From Lasioglossum baleicum (lineage: Eukaryota; Arthropoda; Insecta; Hymenoptera; Halictidae), in NCBI RefSeq assembly GCF_051020765.1, contig NW_027469319.1:124001-188000 (forward strand): a DNA stretch of 64,000 nucleotides, written 5' to 3'. The notes beneath the pieces were generated by a model. The model saw nothing but the letters and a program-made list of their open reading frames with translations. It had not been told where the DNA came from and ran no database searches. This document shows, piece after piece, positions 1 to 13,018 of the stretch (positions within the stretch are counted from its first letter, which is position 1; each line of letters opens with the position of its first letter). The translations under genes were made by a program, and so were the position numbers.

Positions 1-152
1 ATTCGTTAAGCGTTATGCTTTATGCGTTATGCGTTATTCGTTATGCGTTATGCGTTATGCGTTATGCGTTATGCGTTATGCGTTATGCGTTATGCGTTAT
101 GCGATATGCGTTATGCGTTATGCGTTATGCGTTACGCGTTATGCGTTATGCG
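1..152 (+). repeat. Partial HOR at the left window edge
   Basis: It opens inside module C (the G5T unit loses its first two bases), has a T1A unit at 104-110 and a T4C unit at 132-138, and runs into B at 153. It lacks A and G, so it is shorter than its neighbours. Confidence 0.85.
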
Positions 153-719
153 TAATGCGTTATGAGTAATGTGTCATGCGTTATGCGTTATGCGTTATTC
201 GTTAAGCGTTATGCTTTATGCGTTATGCGTTATTCGTTATGCGTTATGCGTTATGCGTTATGCGTTATGCGTTATGCGTTATGCGTTATGCGTTATGCGA
301 TATGCGTTATGCGTTATGCGTTATGCGTTACGCGTTATGCGTTATGCGTTATGCGTTATGCGTTATGCGTTATGCGTTATGCGTTATGCGTTATGCGTTA
401 TGCGTTAAGCATTAAGCATTATGACTTTTTCATTGAGCGTTATGCGTTATGACTTTTCCATTGAGCGTTATGCGTTATTCGTTATGGGTTATGCGTTATG
501 CGTTATGGGTTATGCGTTATGCGTTATGCGTTATGCGTTATGCGTTATGCGTTATGCGTTATGCGTTATGCGTTATGCGTTATGCGTTATGCGTTATGCA
601 TTATGCGTTATGCGTTATCCGTTATGCGTTATGCGTTATGCGTTATGCGATATGCGTCATGCGTTAAGCGTTATGCGTTATGCATTATGCGTTATCCGTT
701 ATGCGTTATGCGTTATGCG
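153..719 (+). repeat. HOR 1: B-C-A-G, 81 units
   Basis: This is the clearest complete example of the Region I HOR: B 153-180, C from 195, T1A at about 300, T4C at about 328, doubled T4A+G7A at 405 and 412, A 412-509, a run of canonical units, and G 650-719. Its length is 567 bp. It can serve as the type unit for the left end of the array. Confidence 0.88.
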
Positions 720-1545
720 TAATGCGTTATGAGTAATGTGTCATGCGTTATGCGTTATGCGTTATTCGTTAAGCGTTATGCTTTATGCGTTATGCGTTAT
801 TCGTTATGCGTTATGCGTTATGCGTTATGCGTTATGCGTTATGCGTTATGCGTTATGCGTTATGCGTTATGCGTTATGCGATATGCGTTATGCGTTATGC
901 GTTATGCGTTACGCGTTATGCGTTATGCGTTATGCGTTATGCGTTATGCGTTATGCGTTATGCGTTATGCGTTATGCGTTATTCGTTATGCGTTATGCGT
1001 TATGCGTTATGCGTTATGCGTTATGCGATGTGCGTTATGCGTTATGCGTTATGCGTTATGCGTTATGCGTTATGCGTTATGCGTTATGCGTTATGCGTTA
1101 TGCGTTATGCGTTAAGCATTATGACTTTTTCATTGAGCGTTATGCGTTATGACTTTTCCATTGAGCGTTATGCGTTATTCGTTATGCGTTATGCGTTATG
1201 CGTTATGCGTTATGCGTTATGCGTTATGCGTTATGCGTTATGCGTTATGCGTTATGCGTTTTGCGTTATGCGTTATGCGTTATGCGTTATGCGTTATGCG
1301 TTAAGCATTATGACTTTTTCATTGAGCGTTATGCGTTATGACTTTTCCATTGAGCGTTATGCGTTATTCGTTATGGGTTATGCGTTATGCGTTATGGGTT
1401 ATGCGTTATGCGTTATGCGTTATGCATTATGCGTTATGCGTTATCCGTTATGCGTTATGCGTTATGCGTTATGCGATATGCGTCATGCGTTAAGCGTTAT
1501 GCGTTATGCATTATGCGTTATCCGTTATGCGTTATGCGTTATGCG
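720..1545 (+). repeat. HOR 2: two A modules around a short run, 118 units
   Basis: B, C, then a right-truncated A at 1112 (no C6G units), a canonical run holding one A3T unit (1259-1265), a full A at 1301-1398 and G. Relative to HOR 1 this looks like an internal duplication of the A segment, with the extra copy losing its right end. Confidence 0.85.
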
Positions 1546-2308
1546 TAATGCGTTATGAGTAATGTGTCATGCGTTATGCGTTATGCGTTATTCGTTAAGC
1601 GTTATGCTTTATGCGTTATGCGTTATTCGTTATGCGTTATGCGTTATGCGTTATGCGTTATGCGTTATGCGTTATGCGTTATGCGTTATGCGTTATGCGA
1701 TATGCGTTATGCGTTATGCGTTATGCGTTACGCGTTATGCGTTATGCGTTATGCGTTATGCGTTATGCGTTATGCGTTATGCGTTATGCGTTATGCGTTA
1801 TTCGTTATGCGTTATGCGTTATGCGTTATGCGTTATGCGTTATGCGATGTGCGTTATGCGTTATGCGTTATGCGTTATGCGTTATGCGTTATGCGTTATG
1901 CGTTATGCGTTATGCGTTATGCGTTATGCGTTATGCGTTAAGCATTATGACTTTTTCATTGAGCGTTATGCGTTATGACTTTTCCATTGAGCGTTATGCG
2001 TTATTCGTTATGGGTTATGCGTTATGCGTTAAGCATTATGACTTTTTCATTGAGCGTTATGCGTTATGACTTTTCCATTGAGCGTTATGCGTTATTCGTT
2101 ATGGGTTATGCGTTATGCGTTATGGGTTATGCGTTATGCGTTATGCGTTATGCGTTATGCGTTATGCGTTATGCATTATGCGTTATGCGTTATCCGTTAT
2201 GCGTTATGCGTTATGCGTTATGCGTTATGCGTTATGCGATATGCGTCATGCGTTAAGCGTTATGCGTTATGCATTATGCGTTATCCGTTATGCGTTATGC
2301 GTTATGCG
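1546..2308 (+). repeat. HOR 3: tandem A-A at 91-bp spacing
   Basis: Two A modules start 91 bp (13 units) apart at 1938 and 2029. The first is cut after one C6G and two canonical units by the start of the second. Otherwise the order is B-C-A-A-G as in HOR 1. The same 13-unit spacing appears in the D doublets of Region III. Confidence 0.87.
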
Positions 2309-3554
2309 TAATGCGTTATGAGTAATGTGTCATGCGTTATGCGTTATGCGTTATGCGTTATGCGTTATGCGTTATGCGTTATGCGTTATGCGTTATGCGT
2401 TATGCGTTATGCGTTATGCGTTATGCGTTATGCGTTATGCGTTATGCGTTATGCGTTACGCGTTACGCGTTATGCGTTATGCGTTATGCGTTATGCGTTA
2501 TGCGTTATGTGTTATGCGTTATGCGTTAAGCGTTATACGTTATGCGTTATGCGTTATGTGTTATGCGTTATGCGTTATGTGTTATGCGTTGTGCTTTACG
2601 GGTTATGCGATATGCGTTATGCGTTATGACTTTTTCATTGAACGTTATGCGTTATGCGATATGCGTTATGCGTTATGCGTTATGCGTTATGCGTTATGCG
2701 TTATGCGTTATGCGTTATGCGTTATGTGTTATGCGTTATGCGTTATGCGTTATGCGTTATGCGTTATGCGTTATGCGTTATGCGTTATGCGTTATGCGTT
2801 ATGCGTTATGCGTTATGCGTTATGCGTTATGCGTTATGCGTTATTCGTTAAGCGTTATGCTTTATGCGTTATGCGTTATTCGTTATGCGTTATGCGTTAT
2901 GCGTTATGCGTTATGCGTTATGCGTTATGCGTTATGCGATATGCGTTATGCGTTATGCGTTATGCGTTATGCGTTATGCGTTACGCGTTATGCGTTACGC
3001 GTTATGCGTTATGCGTTATGCGTTATGCGTTATGCGTTATGCGTTATTCGTTATGCGTAATGCGTTATGCGTTATGCGTTATGCGTTATGCGTTATGCGA
3101 TGTGCGTTATGCGTTATGCGTTATGCGTTATGCGTTATGCGTTATGCGTTATGCGTTATGCGTTATGCGTTATGCGTTATGCGTTATGCGTTATGCGTTA
3201 TGCGTTATGCGTTATGCGTTAAGCATTATGACTTTTTCATTGAGCGTTATGCGTTATGACTTTTCCATTGAGCGTCATGCGTTATTCGTTATGGGTTATG
3301 CGTTATGCGTTATGGGTTATGCGTTATGCGTTATGCGTTATGCGTTATGCGTTATGCGTTATGCGTTATGCGTTATGCGTTATGCGTTATGCGTTATGCG
3401 TTATGCGTTATGCGTTATACGTTATGCGTTATGCGTTATGCGTTATGCGTTATGCGTTATGCGTTATGCGTTATGCGTTATGCGTTATGACTTTTTCATT
3501 GAGCGTTATGCGTTATGCGTAATGCGTTATGCATTATGCGTTATGCGTTATGCG
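2309..3554 (+). repeat. HOR 4: first D module, ending in module H
   Basis: Here B is followed by canonical units rather than C. It contains paired T4C units near 2460, T4A and G5A near 2530, the leftmost D (TTGTGCT at 2589, cassette ending TTGAACG), a C-like signature at 2841, and A at 3219 with a T2C substitution. At 3485 lies module H: one cassette ending TTGAGCG, then T2A, G7A and T2A, leading into B at 3555. It looks like a composite of D-type and A-type repeats. Confidence 0.83.
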
Positions 3555-4233
3555 TAATGCGTTATGAGTAATGTGTCATGCGTTATGCGTTATGGACTAT
3601 GCTTTATGCGTTATGCGTTATGGGTTATCCGTTATGCGTCATGCGTTATCCGTTATGCGTTATGCGTTATGCGTTATCCGTTATGGGTTATCCGTTATGC
3701 GTTACGCGTTATGCGTTATGCGTTATGCGTTATGCGTTATGCGTTATGCGTTATGCGTCATGCGTCATGCGTTATGCGTTATGCGTTATGCGTTATGCGT
3801 TATGCGTTATGCGTTATGCGTTATGCGTTATGCGTTATGCGTTATGCGTTATGCGTTATGCGTTATGCGTTATGCGTTATGCGTTATGCGTTATGGGTTA
3901 TGCGTTATGCGTTATGCGTTAAGCATTAAGCATTATGACTTTTTCATTGAGCGTTATGCGTTATGACTTTTCCATTGAGCGTTATGCGTTATTCGTTATG
4001 GGTTATGCGTTATGCGTTATGGGTTATGCGTTATGCGTTATGCGTTATGCGTTATGCGTTATGCGTTATGCGTTATGCGTTATGCGTTATGCGTTATGCG
4101 TTATGCGTTATGCATTATGCGTTATGCGTTATCCGTTATGCGTTATGCGTTATGCGTTATGCGATATGCGTCATGCGTTAAGCGTTATGCGTTATCCATT
4201 ATGCGTTATCCGTTATGCGTTATGCGTTATGCG
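3555..4233 (+). repeat. HOR 5: B followed by module I
   Basis: Module I follows B: TTATGGA at 3590, then CTATGCT at 3597, then C6G, G5C and T2C units to about 3680. Only two other copies of this B-I junction exist (17072 and 25904). T2C units near 3757, a canonical run, a C6G unit, doubled T4A+G7A and A at 3926 follow. G has TTATCCA at 4192-4198. Confidence 0.85.
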
Positions 4234-5801
4234 TAATGCGTTATGAGTAATGTGTCATGCGTTATGCGTTATGCGTTATTCGTTAAGCGTTATGCTTTAT
4301 GCGTTATGCGTTATTCGTTATGCGTTATGCGTTATGCGTTATGCGTTATGCGTTATGCGTTATGCGTTATGCGATATGCGTTATGCGTTATGCGTTATGC
4401 GTTATGCGTTATGCGTTACGCGTTATGCGTTATGCGTTATGCGTTATGCGTTATGCGTTATGCGTTATGCGTTATGCGTTATGCGTTATGCGTTATTCGT
4501 TATGCGTTATGCGTTATGCGTTATGCGTTATGCGTTATGCGATGTGCGTTATGCGTTATGCGTTATGCGTTATGCGTTATGCGTTATGCGTTATGCGTTA
4601 TGCGTTATGCGTTATGCGTTATGCGTTATGCGTTAAGCATTATGACTTTTTCATTGAGCGTTATGCGTTATGACTTTTCCATTGAGCGTTATGCGTTATT
4701 CGTTATGGGTTATGCGTTATGCGTTATGGGTTATGCGTTATGCGTTATGCGTTATGCGTTATGCGTTATGCGTTATGCATTATGCGTTATGCGTTATCCG
4801 TTATGCGTTATGCGTTATGCGTTATGCGTTATGCGTTATGCGATATGCGTCATGCGTTAAGCGTTATGCGTTATGCATTATGCGTTATCCGTTATGCGTT
4901 ATGCGTTATGCGTTATGCGTAATGCGTTATGAGTAATGTGTCATGCGTTATGCGTTATGCGTTATGCGTTATGCGTTATGCGTTATGCGTTATGCGTTAT
5001 GCGTTATGCGTTATGCGTTATGCGTTATGCGTTATGCGTTATGCGTTATGCGTTATGCGTTATGCGTTATGCGTTATGCGTTATGCGTTATGCGTTATGC
5101 GTTATGCGTTATGCGTTATGCGTTATGCGTTATGCGTTATGCGTTATGCGTTATGCGTTATGCGTTATGCGTTATGCGTTATGCGTTATTCGTTATGCGT
5201 TATGCGTTATGCGTTATGCGTTATGCGTTATGCGTTATGCGTTATGCGTTATGCGTTATGCGTTATGCGTTATGCGTTATGCGTTATGCGTTATGCGTTA
5301 TGCGTTATGCGTTATGCGTTATGCGTTATGCGTTATGCGTTATGCGTTATGCGTTATGACTTTTTCATTGAGCGTTATGCGTTATGCGTAATGCGTTATG
5401 CATTATGCGTTATGCGTTATGCGTTATGCGTTATGCGTTATGCGTTATGCGTTATGCGCTATGGGTTATGCGTTATGCGTTATGCGTTAAGCATTAAGCA
5501 TTATGACTTTTTCATTGAGCGTTATGCGTTATGACTTTTCCATTGAGCGTTATGCGTTATTCGTTATGGGTTATGCGTTATGCGTTATGGGTTATGCGTT
5601 ATGCGTTATGCGTTATGCGTTATGCGTTATGCGTTATGCGTTATGCGTTATGCGTTATGCGTTATGCGTTATGCGTTATGCATTATGCGTTATGCGTTAT
5701 CCGTTATGCGTTATGCGTTATGCGTTATGCGATATGCGTCATGCGTTAAGCGTTATGCGTTATGCATTATGCGTTATCCGTTATGCGTTATGCGTTATGC
5801 G
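4234..5801 (+). repeat. HORs 6 and 7: a standard HOR, then an expanded one
   Basis: 4234-4919 is a standard B-C-A-G unit (686 bp, A at 4633). 4920-5801 (882 bp) has B followed directly by canonical units with no C, one G5T unit near 5187, a single cassette ending TTGAGCG at about 5354 followed by T2A and G7A (an H fragment with no B after it), one CTATGGG unit (5459-5465), A at 5494 and G. Confidence 0.83.
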
Positions 5802-7922
5802 TAATGCGTTATGAGTAATGTGTCATGCGTTATGCGTTATGCGTTATTCGTTAAGCGTTATGCTTTATGCGTTATGCGTTATTCGTTATGCGTTATGCGT
5901 TATGCGTTATGCGTTATGCGTTATGCGTTATGCGTTATGCGATATGCGTTATGCGTTATGCGTTATGCGTTACGCGTTATGCGTTATGCGTTATGCGTTA
6001 TGCGTTATGCGTTATGCGTTATGCGTTATGCGTTATTCGTTATTCGTTATGCGTTATGCGTTATGCGTTATTCGTTATGCGTTATGCGATGTGCGTTATG
6101 CGTTATGCGTTATGCGTTATGCGTTATGCGTTATGCGTTATGCGTTATGCGTTATGCGTTATGCGTTAAGCATTATGACTTTTTCATTGAGCGTTATGCG
6201 TTATGACTTTTCCATTGAGCGTTATGCGTTATGCGTTATGCGTTATGCGTTATGCGTTATGCGTTATGCGTTATGCGTTATGCGTTATGCGTTATGCGTT
6301 ATGCGTTATGCGTTATGCGTTATGCGTTATGCGTTATTCGTTATGCGTTATGCGTTATGCGTTATGCGATGTGCGTTATGCGTTATGCGTTATGCGTTAT
6401 GCGTTATGCGTTATGCGTTATGCGTTATGCGTTATGCGTTATGCGTTATGCGTTATGAGTTATGCGTTATGCGTTATGCGTTATGCGTTATGCGTTATGC
6501 GTTAAGCATTATGACTTTTTCATTGAGCGTTATGCGTTATGACTTTTCCATTGAGCGTTATGCGTTATTCGTTATGGGTTATGCGTTATGCGTTATGGGT
6601 TATGCGTTATGCGTTATGCGTTATGCGTTATGCGTTATGCGTTATGCGTTATGCGTTATGCGTTATGCGTTATGCGTTATGCGTTATGCGTTATGCGTTA
6701 TGCGTTATGCGTTATGCGTTATGCGTTATGCGTTATGCGTTATGCGTTATGCGTTATGCGTTATGCGTTATGCGTTATGCGTTATGCGTTATGCGTTATG
6801 CGTTATGCGTTATGCGTTATGCGTTATGCGTTATGCGTTATGCGTTATGCGTTATGCGTTATGCGTTATGCGTTATGCGTTATGCGTTATGCGTTATGCG
6901 TTATGCGTTATGCGTTATGCGTTATGCGTTATGCGTTATGCGTTATGCGTTATGCGTTATGCGTTATGCGTTATGCGTTATGCGTTATGCGTTATGCGTT
7001 ATGCGTTATGCGTTATGCGTTATGCGTTATGCGTTATGCGTTATGCGTTATGCGTTATGCGTTATGCGTTATGCGTTATGCGTTATGCGTTATGCGTTAT
7101 GCGTTATGCGTTATGCGTTATGCGTTATGCGTTATGCGTTATGGGTTATGCGTTATGCGTTATGCGTTATGCGTTATGCGTTATGCGTTATGCGTTATGC
7201 GTTATGCGTTATGCGTTATGCGTTATGCGTTATGGGTTATGCGTTATGCGTTATGCGTTAAGCATTAAGCATTATGACTTTTTCATTGAGCGTTATGCGT
7301 TATGACTTTTCCATTGAGCGTTATGCGTTATGCGTTATGCGTTATGCGTTATGCGTTATGCGTTATGCGTTATGCGTTATGCGTTATGCGTTATGCGTTA
7401 TGCGTTGTGCGTTATGCGTTATGCGTTATTCGTTATGCGTTATGCGTTATGCGTTATGCGTTATGCGTTATGCGATGTGCGTTATGCGTTATGCGTTATG
7501 CGTTATGCGTTATGCGTTATGCGTTATGCGTTATGCGTTATGCGTTATGCCTTATGCGTTATGCGTTATGCGTTATGCGTTATGCGTTATGCGTTATGCG
7601 TTATGCGTTATGCGTTATGCGTTATGCGTTATGCGTTAAGCATTATGACTTTTTCATTGAGCGTTATGCGTTATGACTTTTCCATTGAGCGTTATGCGTT
7701 ATTCGTTATGGGTTATGCGTTATGCGTTATGGGTTATGCGTTATGCGTTATGCGTTATGCGTTATGCGTTATGCGTTATGCGTTATGCGTTATGCATTAT
7801 GCGTTATGCGTTATCCGTTATGCGTTATGCGTTATGCGTTATGCGATATGCGTCATGCGTTAAGCGTTATGCGTTATGCATTATGCGTTATCCGTTATGC
7901 GTTATGCGTTATGCGTTATGCG
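5802..7922 (+). repeat. HOR 8: four A modules and a 77-unit perfect run
   Basis: This is the longest B-to-B interval of Region I (2,121 bp). A modules start at 6166 (truncated), 6502, 7265 (truncated) and 7636. Between the second and third lies a perfect canonical run at 6600-7138 (77 units), closed by C6G at 7139. Truncated A copies alternating with full ones suggest two rounds of duplication of an A-A pair, which is inference. Confidence 0.84.
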
Positions 7923-9154
7923 TAATGCGTTATGAGTAATGTGTCATGCGTTATGCGTTATGCGTTATTCGTTAAGCGTTATGCTTTATGCGTTATGCGT
8001 TATGCGTTATGCGTTATGCGTTATGCGTTATTCGTTATGCGTTATGCGTTATGCGTTATGCGTTATGCGTTATGCGTTATGCGTTATGCGTTATGCGTTA
8101 TGCGTTATGCGTTATGCGTTATGCGTTATGCGTTATGCGTTATGCGTTATGCGTTATGCGTTATGCGTTATGCGTTATGCGTTATGCGTTATGCGTTATG
8201 CGTTATGCGTTATGCGTTATGCGTTATGCGTTATGCGTTATGCGTTATGCGTTATGCGTTATGCGTTATGCGTTATGCGTTATGCGTTATGCGTTATGCG
8301 TTATGCGTTATGCGTTATGCGTTATGCGTTATGCGTTATGCGTTATGCGTTATGCGTTATGCGTTATGCGTTATGCGTTATGCGTTATGCGTTATGCGTT
8401 ATGCGTTATGCGTTATGCGTTATGCGTTATGCGTTATGCGTTATGCGTTATGCGTTATGCGTTATGCGTTATGCGTTTTGCGTTATGCGTTATGCGTTAT
8501 GCGTTATGCGTTATGCGTTATGCGTTATGCGTTATGCGTTATGCGTTATGCGTTATGCGTTATGCGTTATGCGTTATGCGTTATGCGTTATGCGTTATGC
8601 GTTATGCGTTATGCGTTATGCGTTATGCGTTATGCGTTATGCGTTATGCGTTATGCGTTATGCGTTATGCGTTATGCGTTATGCGTTATGCGTTATGCGT
8701 TATGCGTTATGCGTTATGCGTTATGCGTTATGCGTTATGCGTTATGCGTTATGCGTTATGCGTTATGGGTTATGCGTTATGCGTTATGCGTTATGCGTTA
8801 TGCGTTATGCGTTATGCGTTATGCGTTATGCGTTATGCGTTATGCGTTATGGGTTATGCGTTATGCGTTATGCGTTAAGCATTAAGCATTATGACTTTTT
8901 CATTGAGCGTTATGCGTTATGACTTTTCCATTGAGCGTTATGCGTTATTCGTTATGGGTTATGCGTTATGCGTTATGGGTTATGCGTTATGCGTTATGCG
9001 TTATGCGTTATGCGTTATGCGTTATGCGTTATGCGTTATGCGTTATGCGTTATCCGTTATGCGTTATGCGTTATGCGTTATGCGATATGCGTCATGCGTT
9101 AAGCGTTATGCGTTATGCATTATGCGTTATCCGTTATGCGTTATGCGTTATGCG
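7923..9154 (+). repeat. HOR 9: long run interrupted once, then A
   Basis: After B and C a perfect run extends 8035-8475 (63 units), interrupted by one A3T unit (8476-8482), and continues 8483-8762 (40 units) to C6G at 8763. A is at 8882 with a doubled T4A+G7A, then G. From C6G at 8763 onward it matches 10926 onward at an offset of 2,163 bp. Confidence 0.85.
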
Positions 9155-11317
9155 TAATGCGTTATGAGTAATGTGTCATGCGTTATGCGTTATGCGTTAT
9201 TCGTTAAGCGTTATGCGTTATTCGTTATGCGTTATGCGTTATGCGTTATGCGTTATGCGTTATGCGTTATGCGTTATGCGATATGCGTTATGCGTTATGC
9301 GTTATGCGTTATGCGTTATGCGTTACGCGTTATGCGTTACGCGTTATGCGTTATGCGTTATGCGTTATGCGTTATGCGTTATGCGTTATGCGTTATTCGT
9401 TATGCGTTATGCGTTATGCGTTATGCGTTATGCGTTATGCGTTATGCGATGTGCGTTATGCGTTATGCGTTATGCGTTATGCGTTATGCGTTATGCGTTA
9501 TGCGTTATGCGTTATGCGTTATGCGTTATGCGTTATGCGTTATGCGTTATGCGTTATGCGTTATGCGTTAAGCATTATGACTTTTTCATTGAGCGTTATG
9601 CGTTATGACTTTTCCATTGAGCGTTATGCGTTATTCGTTATGGGTTATGCGTTATGCGTTATGGGTTATGCGTTATGCGTTATGCGTTATGCGTTATGCG
9701 TTATGCGTTATGCATTATGCGCTATGCGTTATCCGTTATGCGTTATGCGTTATGCGTTATGCGTTATGCGTTATGCGATATGCGTCATGCGTTAAGCGTT
9801 ATGCGTTATGCATTATGCGTTATCCGTTATGCGTTATGCGTAATGCGTAATGCGTTATGAGTAATGTGTCATGCGTTATGCGTTATGCGTTATGCGTTAT
9901 GCGTTATGCGTTATGCGTTATGCGTTATGCGTTATGCGTTATGCGTTATGCGTTATGCGTTATGCGTTATGCGTTATGCGTTATGCGTTACGCGTTACGC
10001 GTTACGCGTTATGCGTTATGCGTTATGCGTTATGCGTTATGCGTTATGCGTTACGCGTTATGCGTTATGTGTTATGCGTTATGCGTTAAGCGTTATACGT
10101 TATGCGTTATGCGTTATGCGTTATGTGTTATGCGTTATGCGTTATGTGTTATGCGTTGTGCTTTACGGGTTATGCGATATGCGTTATGCGTTATGCATTA
10201 TGCGTTATCCGTTATGCGTTATGCGTAATGCGTAATGCGTTATGAGTAATGTGTCATGCGTTATGCGTTATGCGTTATGCGTTATGCGTTATGCGTTATG
10301 CGTTATGCGTTATGCGTTATGCGTTATGCGTTATGCGTTATGCGTTATGCGTTATGCGTTATGCGTTATGCGTTACGCGTTACGCGTTATGCGTTATGCG
10401 TTATGCGTTATGCGTTATGCATTATGCGTTATCCGTTATGCGTTATGCGTAATGCGTAATGCGTTATGAGTAATGTGTCATGCGTTATGCGTTATGCGTT
10501 ATGCATTATGCGCTATGCGTTATGCGTTATGCGTTATGCGTTATGCGTTATGCGTTATGCGTTATGCGTTATGCGTTATGCGTTATGCGTTATGCGTTAT
10601 GCGTTATGCGTTATGCGTTATGCGTTATGCGTTATGCGTTATGCGTTATGCGTTATGCGTTATGCGTTATGCGTTATGCGTTATGCGTTATGCGTTATGC
10701 GTTATGCGTTATGCGTTATGCGTTATGCGTTATGCGTTATGCGTTATGCGTTATGCGTTATGCGTTATGCGTTATGCGTTATGCGTTATGCGTTATGCGT
10801 TATGCGTTATGCGTTATGCGTTATGCGTTATGCGTTATGCGTTATGCGTTATGCGTTATGCGTTATGCGTTATGCGTTATGCGTTATGCGTTATGCGTTA
10901 TGCGTTATGCGTTATGCGTTATGCGTTATGGGTTATGCGTTATGCGTTATGCGTTATGCGTTATGCGTTATGCGTTATGCGTTATGCGTTATGCGTTATG
11001 CGTTATGCGTTATGGGTTATGCGTTATGCGTTATGCGTTAAGCATTAAGCATTATGACTTTTTCATTGAGCGTTATGCGTTATGACTTTTCCATTGAGCG
11101 TTATGCGTTATTCGTTATGGGTTATGCGTTATGCGTTATGGGTTATGCGTTATGCGTTATGCGTTATGCGTTATGCGTTATGCGTTATGCGTTATGCGTT
11201 ATGCGTTATGCGTTATCCGTTATGCGTTATGCGTTATGCGTTATGCGATATGCGTCATGCGTTAAGCGTTATGCGTTATGCATTATGCGTTATCCGTTAT
11301 GCGTTATGCGTTATGCG
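9155..11317 (+). repeat. HORs 10-13: first copy of the 2,163-bp duplication and three B copies close together
   Basis: B occurs at 9155, 9848, 10233 and 10457, with intervals of 693, 385 and 224 bp, the shortest in the window. The first interval has C without G7T, T4C units, ATGTGCG, A at 9568 and a T1C unit at 9722. The second has clustered T4C units and D at 10156, whose cassette is replaced by G7A/G5C units and two T2A units before B. The third is a reduced form of the same. The fourth starts with G7A and T1C (10513) and continues as a canonical run to C6G at 10926, A at 11045 and G. Confidence 0.82.
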
Positions 11318-11996
11318 TAATGCGTTATGAGTAATGTGTCATGCGTTATGCGTTATGCGTTATTCGTTAAGCGTTATGCGTTATTCGTTATGCGTTATGC
11401 GTTATGCGTTATGCGTTATGCGTTATGCGATATGCGTTATGCGTTATGCGTTATGCGTTATGCGTTATGCGTTACGCGTTATGCGTTACGCGTTATGCGT
11501 TATGCGTTATGCGTTATGCGTTATGCGTTATGCGTTATGCGTTATGCGTTATTCGTTATGCGTTATGCGTTATGCGTTATGCGTTATGCGTTATGCGTTA
11601 TGCGATGTGCGTTATGCGTTATGCGTTATGCGTTATGCGTTATGCGTTATGCGTTATGCGTTATGCGTTATGCGTTATGCGTTATGCGTTATGCGTTATG
11701 CGTTATGCGTTATGCGTTATGCGTTAAGCATTATGACTTTTTCATTGAGCGTTATGCGTTATGACTTTTCCATTGAGCGTTATGCGTTATTCGTTATGGG
11801 TTATGCGTTATGCGTTATGGGTTATGCGTTATGCGTTATGCGTTATGCGTTATGCGTTATGCGTTATGCATTATGCGCTATGCGTTATCCGTTATGCGTT
11901 ATGCGTTATGCGTTATGCGTTATGCGATATGCGTCATGCGTTAAGCGTTATGCGTTATGCATTATGCGTTATCCGTTATGCGTTATGCGTAATGCG
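11318..11996 (+). repeat. HOR 14: second copy of the 9155-9847 HOR
   Basis: It matches 9155-9847 landmark by landmark: C lacking G7T, T1A, alternating T4C, G5T, ATGTGCG, A at 11724, T1C at 11878, then G with an extra T2A. It is 679 rather than 693 bp. One unit is lost before A and one after. With the preceding segment it forms a duplication of about 3 kb at 2,163-bp spacing. Confidence 0.88.
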
Positions 11997-13018
11997 TAAT
12001 GCGTTATGAGTAATGTGTCATGCGTTATGCGTTATGCGTTATGCGTTATGCGTTATGCGTTATGCGTTATGCGTTATGCGTTATGCGTTATGCGTTACGC
12101 GTTACGCGTTATGCGTTATGCGTTATGCGTTATGCGTTATGCGTTACGCGTTACGCGTTATGCGTTATGCGTTATGCGTTATGCGTTATGCGTTATGCGT
12201 TATGCGTTATGCGTTATGTGTTATGCGTTATGCGTTAAGCGTTATACGTTATGCGTTATGCGTTATGCGTTATGTGTTATGCGTTATGCGTTATGTGTTA
12301 TGCGTTGTGCTTTACGGGTTATGCGATATGCGTTATGCGTTATGACTTTTTCATTGCACGTTATGCGTTATGCGATATGCGTTATGCGTTATGCGTTATG
12401 CGTTATGCGTTATGCGTTATGCGTTATGCGTTATGCGTTATGCGTTATGCGTTATGCGTTATGCGTTATGCGTTATGCGTTATGCGTTATGCGTTATGCG
12501 TTATGCGTTATGCGTTACGCGTTATGCGTTACGCGTTACGCGTTATGCGTTATGCGTTATGCGTTATGCGTTATGCGTTATGCGTTATTCGTTATGCGTT
12601 ATGCGTTATGCGTTATGCGTTATGCGTTATGCGATGTGCGATGTGCGTTATGCGTTATGCGTTATGCGTTATGCGTTATGCGTTATGCGTTATGCGTTAT
12701 GCGTTATGCGTTATGCGTTATGCGTTAAGCATTATGACTTTTTCATTGAGCGTTATGCGTTATGACTTTTCCATTGAGCGTTATGCGTTATTCGTTATGG
12801 GTTATGCGTTATGCGTTATGGGTTATGCGTTATGCGTTATGCGTTATGCGTTAGGCGTTATGCGTTATGCGTTATGCGTTATGCGTTATGCGTTATGCGT
12901 TATGCGTTATGCGTTATCCGTTATGCGTTATGCGTTATGCGTTATGCGATATGCGTCATGCGTTAAGCGTTATGCGTTATGCATTATGCGTTATCCGTTA
13001 TGCGTTATGCGTTATGCG
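11997..13018 (+). repeat. HOR 15: D with TTGCACG, then A
   Basis: B is followed by clustered T4C units, T4A and G5A, and D (TTGTGCT 12305) whose cassette ends in TTGCACG (12354-12360). Then come T4C units, two consecutive ATGTGCG units near 12635, A at 12725, a T4G unit near 12852, and G. Its length is 1,022 bp. Homologue: 14797-15818. Confidence 0.87.
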
